DNA from: Ruminiclostridium sp.
GTDB lineage: Bacteria; Bacillota; Clostridia; DSM-8532
Length of the DNA: 10,066 bases
Assembly (NCBI GenBank): GCA_003535195.1
Contig: DOHN01000108.1
Span: 1 to 10,066, forward strand
Direction of reading: 5' to 3'
Both the position numbers and the translations under genes were made by a program. Numbering within the stretch: the first letter of the stretch is position 1; the number at the start of each line of letters is the position of its first letter. Under the pieces are notes generated by a model, which saw only the letters and a list, made by a program, of their open reading frames with translations, was not told where the DNA came from and did not search any database. Shown here in pieces: positions 1 to 7,793 of this stretch.

Positions 1-81
1 TAATTTAGTGCCGGAGCGATGTTAAAGTGTGCCGCTCTGCAGGCACATGCTTAGAGCAATATTTTTTCGTGGGTCTCTTCC
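1..81 (-). other. Non-coding tail downstream of the phosphatase gene, with weak hairpin
   Basis: No supported gene lies here. On the minus strand UGUGCC (47-42) can pair with GGCACA (33-28) around an 8-nt loop, followed by only CUUUAAC, so it is at best a weak terminator. A second GGCAC copy further downstream (12-8) could compete for the same arm. The region is cut by the window edge, and what lies beyond it is unknown. Confidence 0.3.
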
Positions 82-1755
82 TTAGAAGGGTGGAAGAATA
101 TCAACGGTTACCATGGTGATATCATCAGAGACTTTTTGGTCCGTGTAGTTCTCAACATCTTCAAGAATGGCTTCGGTAAGGTGATCCAAGCCCCATTTAT
201 AATGGCGCAGGATTGTTTTTTTCAGGCGCTCTGTCGTATATTTCTCATGGGCGCTGTTCCGGGCATCGGTCAAGCCGTCGGTATAGAGGATCAATTTATC
301 GCCGGGGAACAGCAGTATCTGACGGTTTACAAACTTCGGGTTTATAAGCTCCCCGAGCTTGCAGATGGCAAATCCGTCATTCTCCAACTCCTGAATGGAG
401 CCATCGGGACGTATTCTCAATGGAGTTGTATTCAGGCCTCCCGACGCGTAGGAAAAAATCCCGGTTTGGGTGTTGAAAACCCCATACAGCATCACAATAT
501 ACATATCATCGTTAAAATTGGCGTAGTTAAAGGATTCATAAATGTTTTTAAGAACGATGGACGGAATGGTCATATCTTCACCGTCCGCCTCCTCCATAAT
601 GGCCTGAATTTTCTGAAAGGTAAATATGGAGAGCATGGCGGCTGAAACGCCATGGCCCGAAACATCACCGATACAAATGCCGAAACGGTCTTTGTCAATT
701 TTAAATACATTGTAAAAGTCCCCGCTTAAGTTTTCGGCCGGTATATATCCTGATGAAAAGGTCACATATTCATTTCCCGGCAGGCTTGCCGGAAGCATTG
801 ACATCTGCATTCCCCTGGCAATTTCCTGATCGGCCATGAGCTTTTCATTGATGCTTCTTAATTCATTGGTGCGCTTATCCACTAATTTGTCCATCTCTGT
901 CAGATAGCTGTTTAATTCCGCTTTGGTCTGGGACAGGAGAATATAGGGCCCTTTTATTCCGTGAACGAAAAAGACGTTAAACATCATTCCATATGAAATC
1001 AGCTGGTAAACCTGGCTCAGCAGATTCTGAGCATCATAAAACCGGCGGATGCCCAGCATTGATACAACATTAAAAAACATCAGCACAAAGGTGCCTGCCA
1101 TCATTTTATAGATTGGACCGCCGGTTTTATTGAACAGCTTCATAGCCCGGTTTGCATCATAGATATAAAAGATTGCTATGGTTACGGCAAGGACCACCCC
1201 CAGCGCAGTAAAGCCCGAGGTTTCTTTAAAAACGACAATTTTCAGAGGGTTAAAGGCGGCAAAGCATAAGGTGAGAATAACCATCAGAATGGAATATAAA
1301 ATTAGATATCGCCTTTTAACCGCTTTCATGGGTTTCTCATCGCCCGCTAAAGCATAGCTGAAGCCTGCGGCGTTGAGAAGACGGGTGATCACCCATATCA
1401 TCAGGGTCTTGTTTTCCCATTCCTGAAAACCAAAAATCATTCCGGGAATGCTTAAAACATGAAAGCCGTCAAGTAAGCCCACCACAAAGAAGGTTAAGGA
1501 CACAATCAGAATTTGATAATTTTTAACTTGCGGATAAGAAGAAAAAGAAATCAAAAAAATGGACAGAGAAATTACCGATGACAAAAACAGCATGATGTGG
1601 ATCAAAAAATTGATATTCGGTAATGTGAAGCCCAATAAGCCATTCAACACATAGACAGATACGTTTAAAAGGATGCAGGCAGCAAGGACAAAAAATACTT
1701 CTGAAAATAAGTTCCGCGAATCCTTACCAGATTTCCTGAAACCAGTGAAATCCAT
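82..1755 (-). CDS. Membrane-bound PP2C/SpoIIE-type serine/threonine phosphatase with MASE3-like sensor
   Basis: This 557-residue protein has an N-terminal integral-membrane region with about eight predicted helices (about 19-267). It contains GLLDGFHVLSIPGM (93-106) and the WVITRLLNAAGFSYAL segment, which resemble the MASE3 membrane sensor family. A coiled-coil linker (about 275-310) leads into an RsbU-like boundary, EIARGMQMSMLP (311-322). The SpoIIE/PP2C phosphatase domain (about 330-557) shows LSGDFY (D346), GDVSGHG (363-369, D364), LYTDGLTDA (490-498, D493) and SDDITM (543-548), the metal-binding acidic set, all intact. Relatives dephosphorylate STAS-domain anti-anti-sigma factors or similar phosphoproteins in response to a signal. 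No STAS protein, anti-sigma kinase or sigma factor is visible in the window, so the substrate is unknown. The gene follows tadC after 175 nt and has its own candidate promoter. Confidence 0.88.
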   Translation of the reverse strand: MDFTGFRKSGKDSRNLFSEVFFVLAACILLNVSVYVLNGLLGFTLPNINFLIHIMLFLSSVISLSIFLISFSSYPQVKNYQILIVSLTFFVVGLLDGFHVLSIPGMIFGFQEWENKTLMIWVITRLLNAAGFSYALAGDEKPMKAVKRRYLILYSILMVILTLCFAAFNPLKIVVFKETSGFTALGVVLAVTIAIFYIYDANRAMKLFNKTGGPIYKMMAGTFVLMFFNVVSMLGIRRFYDAQNLLSQVYQLISYGMMFNVFFVHGIKGPYILLSQTKAELNSYLTEMDKLVDKRTNELRSINEKLMADQEIARGMQMSMLPASLPGNEYVTFSSGYIPAENLSGDFYNVFKIDKDRFGICIGDVSGHGVSAAMLSIFTFQKIQAIMEEADGEDMTIPSIVLKNIYESFNYANFNDDMYIVMLYGVFNTQTGIFSYASGGLNTTPLRIRPDGSIQELENDGFAICKLGELINPKFVNRQILLFPGDKLILYTDGLTDARNSAHEKYTTERLKKTILRHYKWGLDHLTEAILEDVENYTDQKVSDDITMVTVDILPPF

Positions 1756-1835
1756 CCTTTACCCTCCTGCAGGCTTTATCTGTTGGTATTTTTATAACGC
1801 TGCCAATTCGTATTTTTTCGCTATAAACCAATATA

Positions 1836-1865
1836 ATTTTATCATATTGTGGAGGAAGGTTGCAA
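1836..1865 (-). promoter_or_regulatory. Candidate sigma-A-type promoter for the PP2C phosphatase gene
   Basis: On the minus strand a -35-like TTGCAA (1865-1860) and a -10 TAAAAT (1841-1836) are separated by 18 nt. The -10 is preceded by TGA, giving an extended TGnTAAAAT element. Transcription would begin near 1829, leaving about 74 nt of leader. The gene has a good GGAGGG Shine-Dalgarno 7 nt before the ATG at 1755. This promoter separates the phosphatase gene from the tad operon. Confidence 0.55.
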
Positions 1866-1913
1866 TAAAGTAATAATCCTTGATTGAACGGTTTTCAGTT
1901 TTCCTTCATCAAG
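1862..1913 (-). terminator. Probable terminator of the tad operon
   Basis: In the minus-strand transcript, CUUGAUGAA pairs with UUCAAUCAAG (six plus three base pairs separated by one bulged A), with the hairpin at 1913-1879. It is followed by the U-rich but interrupted GAUUAUUACUUUAUUG. It starts about 17 nt after the tadC stop. The bulge and broken U tract make it a moderate, not strong, terminator. Confidence 0.5.
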
Positions 1914-1930
1914 CATGGAGCTATTTCCAC

Positions 1931-2854
1931 TTATTTTTTCGAGAACATATCAATTAAATTGATCACGACCGGGCCCAATATGACAATGAAGATGGTTGGA
2001 AAAATGAAGACAACCATGGGTATCAGCATCTTAACAGGCGCTTTCATAGCCTTTTGCTGAATGATCTGCTTTCTGTTGTTACGGATCTGCTCCGACTGGA
2101 TCCTTAATACCTTTCCCAGGCTGACACCCAACTGCTCGGCTTGAACCACAGCGCTTACAAAGCTTCTGAAATCCTGGACGCCGATGCGGTCCGACATTTG
2201 GTACAATGCATCCTTTTTGGATTTGCCCACCTTCATTTCCTGAAGGACCACCTCAAATTCCCTGGCCAGCGTTCCGGGCATTTTTTCCGCCACCCTGGAC
2301 AGCGCCGAATCAAAGGACAGGCCTGCCTCAACACTGACGGTAAGGAGATCCATAATATCCGGAAGAGTTTTCATCACCTCGGACTGCCTTTTTCTGATTT
2401 TATTATTTAAGGACATATTCGGAAACAAGATTCCTATCAAAGCCGCCGCCCCGGCCACTAAAATGATGCTCCTTATGTCAATGCGCAGCTGGATATAAGT
2501 GAGCAGGATCAAAACGGGAAGGCCCAATACCAGTGCCGCCTCCATGACCAGCCAATTGTTGACGTCCCAGTCCCTGGGTCTTCCGGCCATAATAATTTTA
2601 TTTTCCAGATTCGAAATCATTTCCTCGGGCGCAAGGCGTATAAGCGATTTGCCAACGCTTTCCAGGAAGGGCTTTATAACACGGTCGGAAAAAGACCGGT
2701 TCAATTCCTCCCCGGGCGTTTGCGAAACGGTCTGATTCCGGATTCTCTGCAGTCGTTCAGAAATATTGTCCTCTTTATGATCTCTCACCTGCAGAAGGTT
2801 ATATAGTAATAAAACAAGGAAAGTGAACAGAAATAAAATCGGCAGCTGTTCCAT
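1931..2854 (-). CDS. tadC: TadC, second inner-membrane platform protein
   Basis: This 307-residue protein has membrane segments at about 4-21, 102-121, 129-147 and 276-300 and a T2SSF domain at about 165-290. TadC-type landmarks are KTLPDIMDLLTVSVEAGLSFDSAL (162-185), AEQLGVSLGKVLRIQSEQIRNNRKQ (239-263) and the KAMKAPVKMLIPMVVFIFPT segment (268-287). It pairs with TadB to form the assembly platform. Translation starts at ATG 2854; AGGAG overlaps the tadB stop (TAGGAG), so the two genes are probably translationally coupled. It appears to be the last gene of the pilus operon, because a hairpin and a new promoter follow. Length and motif content are normal. Confidence 0.94.
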   Translation of the reverse strand: MEQLPILFLFTFLVLLLYNLLQVRDHKEDNISERLQRIRNQTVSQTPGEELNRSFSDRVIKPFLESVGKSLIRLAPEEMISNLENKIIMAGRPRDWDVNNWLVMEAALVLGLPVLILLTYIQLRIDIRSIILVAGAAALIGILFPNMSLNNKIRKRQSEVMKTLPDIMDLLTVSVEAGLSFDSALSRVAEKMPGTLAREFEVVLQEMKVGKSKKDALYQMSDRIGVQDFRSFVSAVVQAEQLGVSLGKVLRIQSEQIRNNRKQIIQQKAMKAPVKMLIPMVVFIFPTIFIVILGPVVINLIDMFSKK

Positions 2855-2863
2855 AATAAACTC

Positions 2864-3826
2864 CTATATCTCAATATTGATGATCTTGCGCACAAATATG
2901 ATACCGACGGTCTCCATCAGAAGAGCAACCGCAATGAGCACTTTGCCCAGCGGCGCTGTGACCAGCGTCATCATCTGGTCCGGGCTGATAGTGCTTACGA
3001 TGGCTGCCAGTATAAAGGGCAGAAGCGCAATAATAATGCCTGACATGCGGCCCTGCGCGGTCAGTGTTTTAATCTCTCCCTTGGTTCTGATACGCTGGCG
3101 GATGGTATCAGAAATATTATCCAGCACTTCAGACAAATTTCCGCCTATCTGTCTCTGAATCAAAACGGCGATCACCATTAATTCCAGGTCATCACTGCCC
3201 ACCCGGCTTACCATATTTTCCAGGGCAGTTTCAGTATTGACACCAAGGCTTATTTCCTTCTGGACCTTGGCAAACTCATCGGCCACGGGGCCCTTCATTT
3301 CCCTGGTTACCGAATCCACCGCTTGAAAAAAGCTATGCCCGGCTTTCATGGCATTTGAAAGAATGGCAATGGTATCGCCCAATTGACTGTTAATGGTTCG
3401 AAGCCTTTTATTGATATTTTCCTTTAAAACAAGCCCCGGGATCAGCCAGCCTGCGGCAGCCAAAGCGAGCATTAATACGGGGCTGCCAAATAATAAAGCC
3501 CCAAAAAGTCCAAAAACGACGCACAATAACAGGCAGATGGCCAGAAATTCCTCCGGCCGCATGGGAATATTGGCATTGTTAAGCCGCTTTCTTACGGTTT
3601 CCTTGTAATTGGTGAAAATACCGGCCTTTTCTATACTTTCTGCAAGTATGCGGAGGCCTTGCCGGTATGATTCCTGCTTCTTGACTTTTTCTGCCCTGTT
3701 TATTTCTATCTGGCCCGTATAGATTCCTATTCTTTTCACATAATTGTTTTTACAGAAAATACCGTTCAGGATCTGATACGCTGCGATCCATAAAGATAAA
3801 CACAGAGCGGCAATCAAATAGATCAT
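2864..3826 (-). CDS. tadB: TadB, type II/IV-like inner-membrane platform protein
   Basis: This 320-residue membrane protein has predicted segments at about 3-20, 94-113, 115-134, 262-281 and 295-312. A cytoplasmic T2SSF (GspF-type) domain lies at about 148-260 (QLGDTIAILSNAMKAGHSFFQAVDSVTREMKGP, then VLIQRQIGGNLSEVLDNISDTIRQR). The GxNLSEVLDNIS segment is typical of TadB. TadB and TadC together form the membrane platform on which the TadA ATPase works. Translation starts at ATG 3826 with GGAGGG about 7 nt upstream. It lies directly after tadA (74 nt with a stem-loop) and 9 nt before tadC, the normal order. No damage is seen. Confidence 0.94.
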   Translation of the reverse strand: MIYLIAALCLSLWIAAYQILNGIFCKNNYVKRIGIYTGQIEINRAEKVKKQESYRQGLRILAESIEKAGIFTNYKETVRKRLNNANIPMRPEEFLAICLLLCVVFGLFGALLFGSPVLMLALAAAGWLIPGLVLKENINKRLRTINSQLGDTIAILSNAMKAGHSFFQAVDSVTREMKGPVADEFAKVQKEISLGVNTETALENMVSRVGSDDLELMVIAVLIQRQIGGNLSEVLDNISDTIRQRIRTKGEIKTLTAQGRMSGIIIALLPFILAAIVSTISPDQMMTLVTAPLGKVLIAVALLMETVGIIFVRKIINIEI

Positions 3827-3849
3827 TTTTATCCCTCCGTTAAGCCTAC

Positions 3850-3886
3850 CAAGAATTTCCGGAGCCCCGGGAACTTAAAATTCTTG
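3850..3886 (-). promoter_or_regulatory. Long stem-loop between tadA and tadB
   Basis: CAAGAATTT pairs perfectly with AAATTCTTG (9 bp), and outward U-G and A-U pairs can extend it. Inside the loop, a second CCGG/CCGG stem with a four-base loop can form. It fills most of the 74-nt gap between the two genes and ends about 20 nt before the tadB start. No U tract follows, so it is more likely an mRNA processing or stability element, or a modulator of tadB translation, than a terminator. Confidence 0.55.
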
Positions 3887-3900
3887 ATGGAATAATATAT

Positions 3901-5262
3901 TTAAAAGCCTGCTGTGAAAATATCAGAGGGCAGAACAACACCGGTTTTCATGAGCTTATCCATAAACTTCGGTTTAATGCCGGTAGGCTTCAGTTCCCCT
4001 GAGTGATGCCTTGTATGGTCGTGTTCATCTTCCTTATAAAGGAAAATATCCTGAAGGGTAATGATATCCCCCTCCATACCGACCACCTCGGTGATATAGG
4101 TCACCTTTCTGGAGCCGTCCTTTAAGCGTGACTGCTGGATAATAATATCAATGGCCGAGGATATTTGTTCGCGTATGGCTCTTATGGGAAGATCCATGCC
4201 TGCCATAAGAACCATGGTTTCCAAGCGTGAAAGCATATCCCGGGGCGAATTGGCATGACCGGTTGTCAGAGATCCGTCATGGCCGGTATTCATGGCCTGG
4301 AGCATATCCAACGCCTCCCCCGAACGGACCTCCCCTACGATAATTCTGTCAGGGCGCATACGCAATGAGTTTCGTACCAGATCACGGATGGATATGGCGC
4401 CTTTGCCTTCCACATTGGGAGGCCTGGTCTCAAGCCTTACCACATGTTCCTGGTTCAGCTGAAGCTCTGCGGCATCCTCTATGGTCACGATGCGTTCATC
4501 GTGAGGGATAAAGGAGGATATGACATTTAAAGTCGTTGTTTTGCCGCTGCCGGTTCCCCCCGACACCACAACATTGAGCCTTGCCTCAACGCAGGCCTTC
4601 AGAAACTGAGCCACCTCCGGAGACAATGTGCCGAAACGGATGAGGTCGTTTACCGTAAAAGGCTTCTCCGAGAACTTTCTGATGGTTATTGTAGGGCCGT
4701 TAAGGGCCAGGGGCGGAATGATGATATTCACACGGGAGCCATTGGGAAGTCTTGCATCCACCATCGGCGAGCTTTCATCGATACGCCGTCCTAAGGGGGC
4801 GACAATTCTTTCAATAATGTGAAGGATATGATTATTATCCTGGAAGGTGACATCGCTTAATTCCAGCTTGCCCCGCCGCTCCACATACACCTGGTCGGCG
4901 CCGTTCACCATGATTTCGCTGACCTGCGGGTCCTGCAGGAGCGGAGTGATCGGACCAAAGCCGATGGTTTCATTGATGATTTCACGCACGATGATATTGC
5001 GTTCATTCCTTGTAAGGTATTGGGCCTCGCTTTCAATGACCTCGTTCACGACACTGCGGATTTCCTCCCGGACCTTCTGCATGTCGCAATCCTCTTCGCC
5101 GGTTATTTTTACCTCATCTACAACTCTTTCAAATATTTTTTCTTTGATCTCCTTATAGGGGTCAGCTTTTATTTCTTCTCTTTGGCCGGCTGCAGAGCTC
5201 TGTCCTTTACTCCTCTTACTCTCTTCTTCCTTGTCCATGGCCAGTCTTTCCAATAATCCCAC
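3901..5262 (-). CDS. tadA: TadA/CpaF-type secretion ATPase (pilus assembly motor)
   Basis: This 453-residue cytoplasmic ATPase of the GspE/VirB11 superfamily, CpaF branch, powers Flp polymerisation at the TadB/TadC platform. It has a charged, variable N-terminus (1-60), the CpaF N-terminal domain (about 60-210, with [24 protein letters not shown]), and Walker A GGTGSGKT (235-242). The Asp box [12 protein letters not shown] (258-269), Walker B region [11 protein letters not shown] (303-313) and His box [14 protein letters not shown] (326-339) follow, so all catalytic motifs are intact. The C-terminal [19 protein letters not shown] pattern is typical of CpaF. A His/Asp/Glu-rich stretch (411-420, [10 protein letters not shown]) occupies the usual variable loop before it. 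The start is GTG 5262, 8 nt after AGGGGG; a nearby ATG at 5270 is out of frame. Length is normal for the family. Confidence 0.95.
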   Translation of the reverse strand: MGLLERLAMDKEEESKRSKGQSSAAGQREEIKADPYKEIKEKIFERVVDEVKITGEEDCDMQKVREEIRSVVNEVIESEAQYLTRNERNIIVREIINETIGFGPITPLLQDPQVSEIMVNGADQVYVERRGKLELSDVTFQDNNHILHIIERIVAPLGRRIDESSPMVDARLPNGSRVNIIIPPLALNGPTITIRKFSEKPFTVNDLIRFGTLSPEVAQFLKACVEARLNVVVSGGTGSGKTTTLNVISSFIPHDERIVTIEDAAELQLNQEHVVRLETRPPNVEGKGAISIRDLVRNSLRMRPDRIIVGEVRSGEALDMLQAMNTGHDGSLTTGHANSPRDMLSRLETMVLMAGMDLPIRAIREQISSAIDIIIQQSRLKDGSRKVTYITEVVGMEGDIITLQDIFLYKEDEHDHTRHHSGELKPTGIKPKFMDKLMKTGVVLPSDIFTAGF

Positions 5263-5279
5263 AGGCGCATCCCCCTCTC

Positions 5280-6479
5280 TTAAAAGCTAAATATTTTCCA
5301 TTTTGAGCTTTTTTCTTTGGCCGGCTGCAAATTATTATTCTGAATTTTATCCGACAGCTCAAATATGGCTTTGGCAACCTTTGTGTCGTCTCTTGTCATG
5401 ACAAAGGGGATTCCCTTGTTGGCGCTGGTGATGACCGTATTGCTGTCTTCCGGAACATTCACCCATATGGGATAGCCTACTGTTTCCTCGAATTCGGAAT
5501 ACCGTACACCGTACTGTTCATTGGCTTTGTTGACAACGACCTGAACCTTATCCTTGTATTTGAGATTTTCCATAAGATTTAAGCCCACTTTAATATTTTT
5601 GATGGTCGGAAGATCCAGCGTGGACACAATCAATATTTTCTCGGAGTTATCCAGGGCTGTAAGGACAATATCCTGAAAAGAAGCGGGCAAATCAATAATG
5701 ACATAATGAAAATTGCCGTTTAAAAAGCTCAGAATCTTTTCAATATGCTTGGAATCGATAAATTCCGAATATTCAGGCTTAACAGGGGCAGGCAGAACAT
5801 CGACTCCGGTGAAATGGGTAGTAAGATAATCATTGATAAGATCTGAGTCCAGATTTTTTATATCTTTGACAAGGTCGTAAATGGTATTCTTCACCGAGAG
5901 GTTCATCATGACCCCCACATCGCCGAACTGGAGATCCAGGTCCAAAAGGCACACCCGTTTTTTTGCAGTTCTGGCCAGGGCCACTGCCAGATTGGTTGCA
6001 ATGGTTGTTTTTCCGACTCCGCCCTTTGTGCTGAACACGGATATCACTCGGGTCTGGATAACCTGATCCAGCATTTTGGTATTATGCTTTCTCTTGTTTT
6101 GGGCCTCGTAGGTTTTGGTTATCGAAGCCACCAGCTCATCGGCTGAAAAAGGTTTGATGATATATTCCCTGGCGCCTGCAAACATGGCTTTTTTCAGATA
6201 TTCATTTTCCGATTGGACCGACATGATAATCACGCCGACATCCGGGATGCTGGAGGTAATGAGATTCGTTGCCGTCAGCCCATCCATATCGGGCATATTG
6301 ACATCCATCAGCACAATATCCGGCCTGAGCTTCTGACAAAGTTTTACGCCTTCCTTGCCTCCCTTAGCCGTACCAATTACCTCAATGGTCTTTTCATAAA
6401 GCCCCAGCAGCGTTTTTATATTTTCAACAGTGTCATTGCTGTCGTCCACAATGACAACATTGATTTTTCCATTTTCCAT
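5280..6479 (-). CDS. tadZ: TadZ/CpaE-type pilus localisation ATPase with N-terminal receiver domain
   Basis: This 399-residue protein combines a receiver domain (about 5-122) with a MinD/ParA-type ATPase (about 143-385). The receiver has D12/D13, phosphoacceptor D59 (IVLMDVNMP), S87 and K109 (IIKPF), so every residue needed for phosphorylation is present. The ATPase has the deviant Walker A motif STKGGVGKTT (150-159, signature lysine K152) and a LLDLDLQFGDVG segment typical of CpaE. TadZ/CpaE proteins place the pilus machine in the cell. Many studied homologues have a degenerate receiver, so this intact one is notable. I start the gene at ATG 6479, where GGAGGG lies 7 nt upstream. An upstream in-frame TTG at 6494 overlaps that Shine-Dalgarno and is unlikely. 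The stop is 17 nt before the tadA start. Phosphorylation might couple pilus placement to a histidine kinase, possibly the DegS-like protein, but this is untested. Confidence 0.9.
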   Translation of the reverse strand: MENGKINVVIVDDSNDTVENIKTLLGLYEKTIEVIGTAKGGKEGVKLCQKLRPDIVLMDVNMPDMDGLTATNLITSSIPDVGVIIMSVQSENEYLKKAMFAGAREYIIKPFSADELVASITKTYEAQNKRKHNTKMLDQVIQTRVISVFSTKGGVGKTTIATNLAVALARTAKKRVCLLDLDLQFGDVGVMMNLSVKNTIYDLVKDIKNLDSDLINDYLTTHFTGVDVLPAPVKPEYSEFIDSKHIEKILSFLNGNFHYVIIDLPASFQDIVLTALDNSEKILIVSTLDLPTIKNIKVGLNLMENLKYKDKVQVVVNKANEQYGVRYSEFEETVGYPIWVNVPEDSNTVITSANKGIPFVMTRDDTKVAKAIFELSDKIQNNNLQPAKEKSSKWKIFSF

Positions 6480-6514
6480 GAATGAACCCTCCAAAATTAT
6501 TGTTTAAAAATGCT

Positions 6515-7243
6515 CTATTTTGCCAAGTCATTGAGCATTACGCCTGATGTATTGACCCTTTTGTCATCACTGCTTCCCCGGAGAGCAAGGGTATAGCTTG
6601 CAAATGTAGTTGTATAAGCCATCTTTTCCGCATCGGCCGGGCTCATGCAAAGGGTCACCGTACCGGGCAGATTTTCCGATGAATCCGAGCCGGCGTTACC
6701 GGTCTCCTTATTGACACGTCTTGGACCTATAGCCAGTATTTCAATATCCTGAATGATCGTTTTGCTGATGGTGTCACTGGTTTCTTCTGCGCTTTCTTTT
6801 GTAAAGTTTCCGATGACATCCACCCGGTCCCCTATTTTTAACTGATTTGAAAAGAGAGTGTTTTCATTGACAAAAACCGTAAATGCGCGCATCCCTTCCG
6901 GAATATTGGCAGCCAGGCTTAAATCCTCCCGCTCTGCAAGCCTTTCCTGGCGGAAGGGCTCCCCCATAATAATCGGTTCCCTGGCATAAAAGCCCTCGAT
7001 ATTTTCTCTGGTGTTGATAATTCCCGCAGGCGCTGAGTCTTCGGTTATATCCATGACATGTATGTCCCCAGCCTTTATTTCTTCACCCACATTTATATTG
7101 CGGGCTGCAACCAGTACCTTGATTTGGTCTTTTGTCTGCCGGGGTTCTTCCCGCTTCCCAAAATAGAAGTAAATCAGTATGCAGCATATCAATGCGAATA
7201 TTAATGAAAGGATCAGCGCTTTTTTATTGATTTTCTTTTCCAT
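6515..7243 (-). CDS. cpaB: Flp pilus assembly protein CpaB/RcpC
   Basis: This 242-residue protein has one N-terminal membrane anchor (about 8-28), then a SAF-type domain (about 42-103, containing VLVAARNINVGEEIKAGDI and the APAGIINTRENIEG-YAREPI pattern). An RcpC-type domain follows (about 118-223, with FTVFVNENTLFSNQLKIGDRVDVIGNF). CpaB/RcpC proteins are envelope components of Tad systems; in diderms they work with the secretin. In this apparently monoderm locus it probably acts on the outer face of the membrane, perhaps contacting the wall through the SAF domain (inference). Translation starts at ATG 7243 with AAAAGGGG about 8 nt upstream. It follows tadE after 49 nt and precedes tadZ by 35 nt. 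Length is near the lower end for the family. Confidence 0.9.
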   Translation of the reverse strand: MEKKINKKALILSLIFALICCILIYFYFGKREEPRQTKDQIKVLVAARNINVGEEIKAGDIHVMDITEDSAPAGIINTRENIEGFYAREPIIMGEPFRQERLAEREDLSLAANIPEGMRAFTVFVNENTLFSNQLKIGDRVDVIGNFTKESAEETSDTISKTIIQDIEILAIGPRRVNKETGNAGSDSSENLPGTVTLCMSPADAEKMAYTTTFASYTLALRGSSDDKRVNTSGVMLNDLAK

Positions 7244-7292
7244 GTAAACAGCCCCTTTTAGTTAAGCCTTGTTAGGATCATAAAATTAAAGA

Positions 7293-7691
7293 CTATTCCA
7301 CTCTCATGATGGAGGCAGAATTCAATACGGCCTCCCCGTCAGGAAAAAATTTATCGATTATGGGTGTAATCAGTTCACTTTTATAACTGACAGTTACCTT
7401 TACCTCAGTACCATGGCCCCTCGATGAATACGCAGGGGTGATGGAAATTGTCAGCTTTGCCAGTTCCAATGCAGTGGTAATATTCTGAATGGTTTGAACG
7501 ATCTCCTCGTCTGTTCCACCCAGGGAAGCTCTTCGCGCTCCCTCCCGGGAGGCGTTGGAAATTAAAATATAATTGTTGAAAAGCAGCCCGAAATCTATAA
7601 TTCCCATAATCAGAAGAAGCACCACCGGCAAGATCACCGCAGTTTCAACAAGCGACTGGCCCTTGCTTCCACGCCTTTGATTCCGTTCCAT
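7293..7691 (-). CDS. tadE: TadE-like minor pseudopilin
   Basis: This 132-residue protein has a short basic N-terminus (MERNQRRGSKG), then QSLVETAVILPVVLLLIMG, a membrane helix at about 14-38. It also has the TadE-type motif NASREGARRA (46-55) and a roughly 75-residue extracytoplasmic domain rich in beta-forming residues. If cut after G11, the mature protein starts with Gln and carries Glu at +5, the same class III signal arrangement as the Flp pilin here, so both may be processed by one peptidase. TadE-family proteins are minor pilins or pseudopilins of Tad systems. I chose the ATG at 7691 because AAGAGGTGAG lies just upstream. A longer frame starting at 7772 would run through the terminator and carries a non-pilin leader. 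No TadF or TadG homologue is visible nearby, so this may be the only minor pilin in the locus. Confidence 0.88.
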   Translation of the reverse strand: MERNQRRGSKGQSLVETAVILPVVLLLIMGIIDFGLLFNNYILISNASREGARRASLGGTDEEIVQTIQNITTALELAKLTISITPAYSSRGHGTEVKVTVSYKSELITPIIDKFFPDGEAVLNSASIMRVE

Positions 7692-7712
7692 AGTACTCAC
7701 CTCTTGCCTTTT

Positions 7713-7743
7713 AAAAAATATGCCCCTGCAATATACAGGGGCA
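7713..7743 (-). terminator. Intrinsic terminator/attenuator between flp and tadE
   Basis: The minus-strand RNA forms a perfect 8-bp stem, UGCCCCUG with CAGGGGCA, around a 7-nt loop (UAUAUUG). It is followed by AUUUUUUU-like sequence (a run of six U at 7718-7713). This is a textbook rho-independent terminator. It lies 51 nt after the flp stop and 22 nt before the tadE start, inside an otherwise contiguous operon, so it probably works as a partial terminator that raises flp mRNA over the rest. Confidence 0.88.
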
Positions 7744-7793
7744 GACTTCGAAAAAAATAACATTAGCATCATTCTATGAGTTGGATTATGGTG

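Noticed and set aside
1..60. A short minus-strand frame from an ATG at 48 running off the window edge (begins MCLQSGTLNIAP)
   Set aside because: It has no Shine-Dalgarno, is only 15 codons before the edge, overlaps a hairpin and has no recognisable sequence.
136..645. A 169-codon plus-strand reading frame opposite the phosphatase gene
   Set aside because: It lies wholly antisense to a protein with intact PP2C motifs, shows no recognisable domain, and lacks a supporting ribosome site.
6480..6494. A TTG start for tadZ giving five extra residues
   Set aside because: The TTG overlaps the GGAGGG Shine-Dalgarno that serves the ATG at 6479 with ideal 7-nt spacing.
7692..7772. A 27-codon upstream extension of the TadE reading frame beginning at an ATG at 7772
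   Set aside because: It would be translated through the intrinsic terminator hairpin and its T run, gives a non-pilin leader, and lacks a good Shine-Dalgarno. The internal ATG at 7691 has AAGAGGTGAG upstream.
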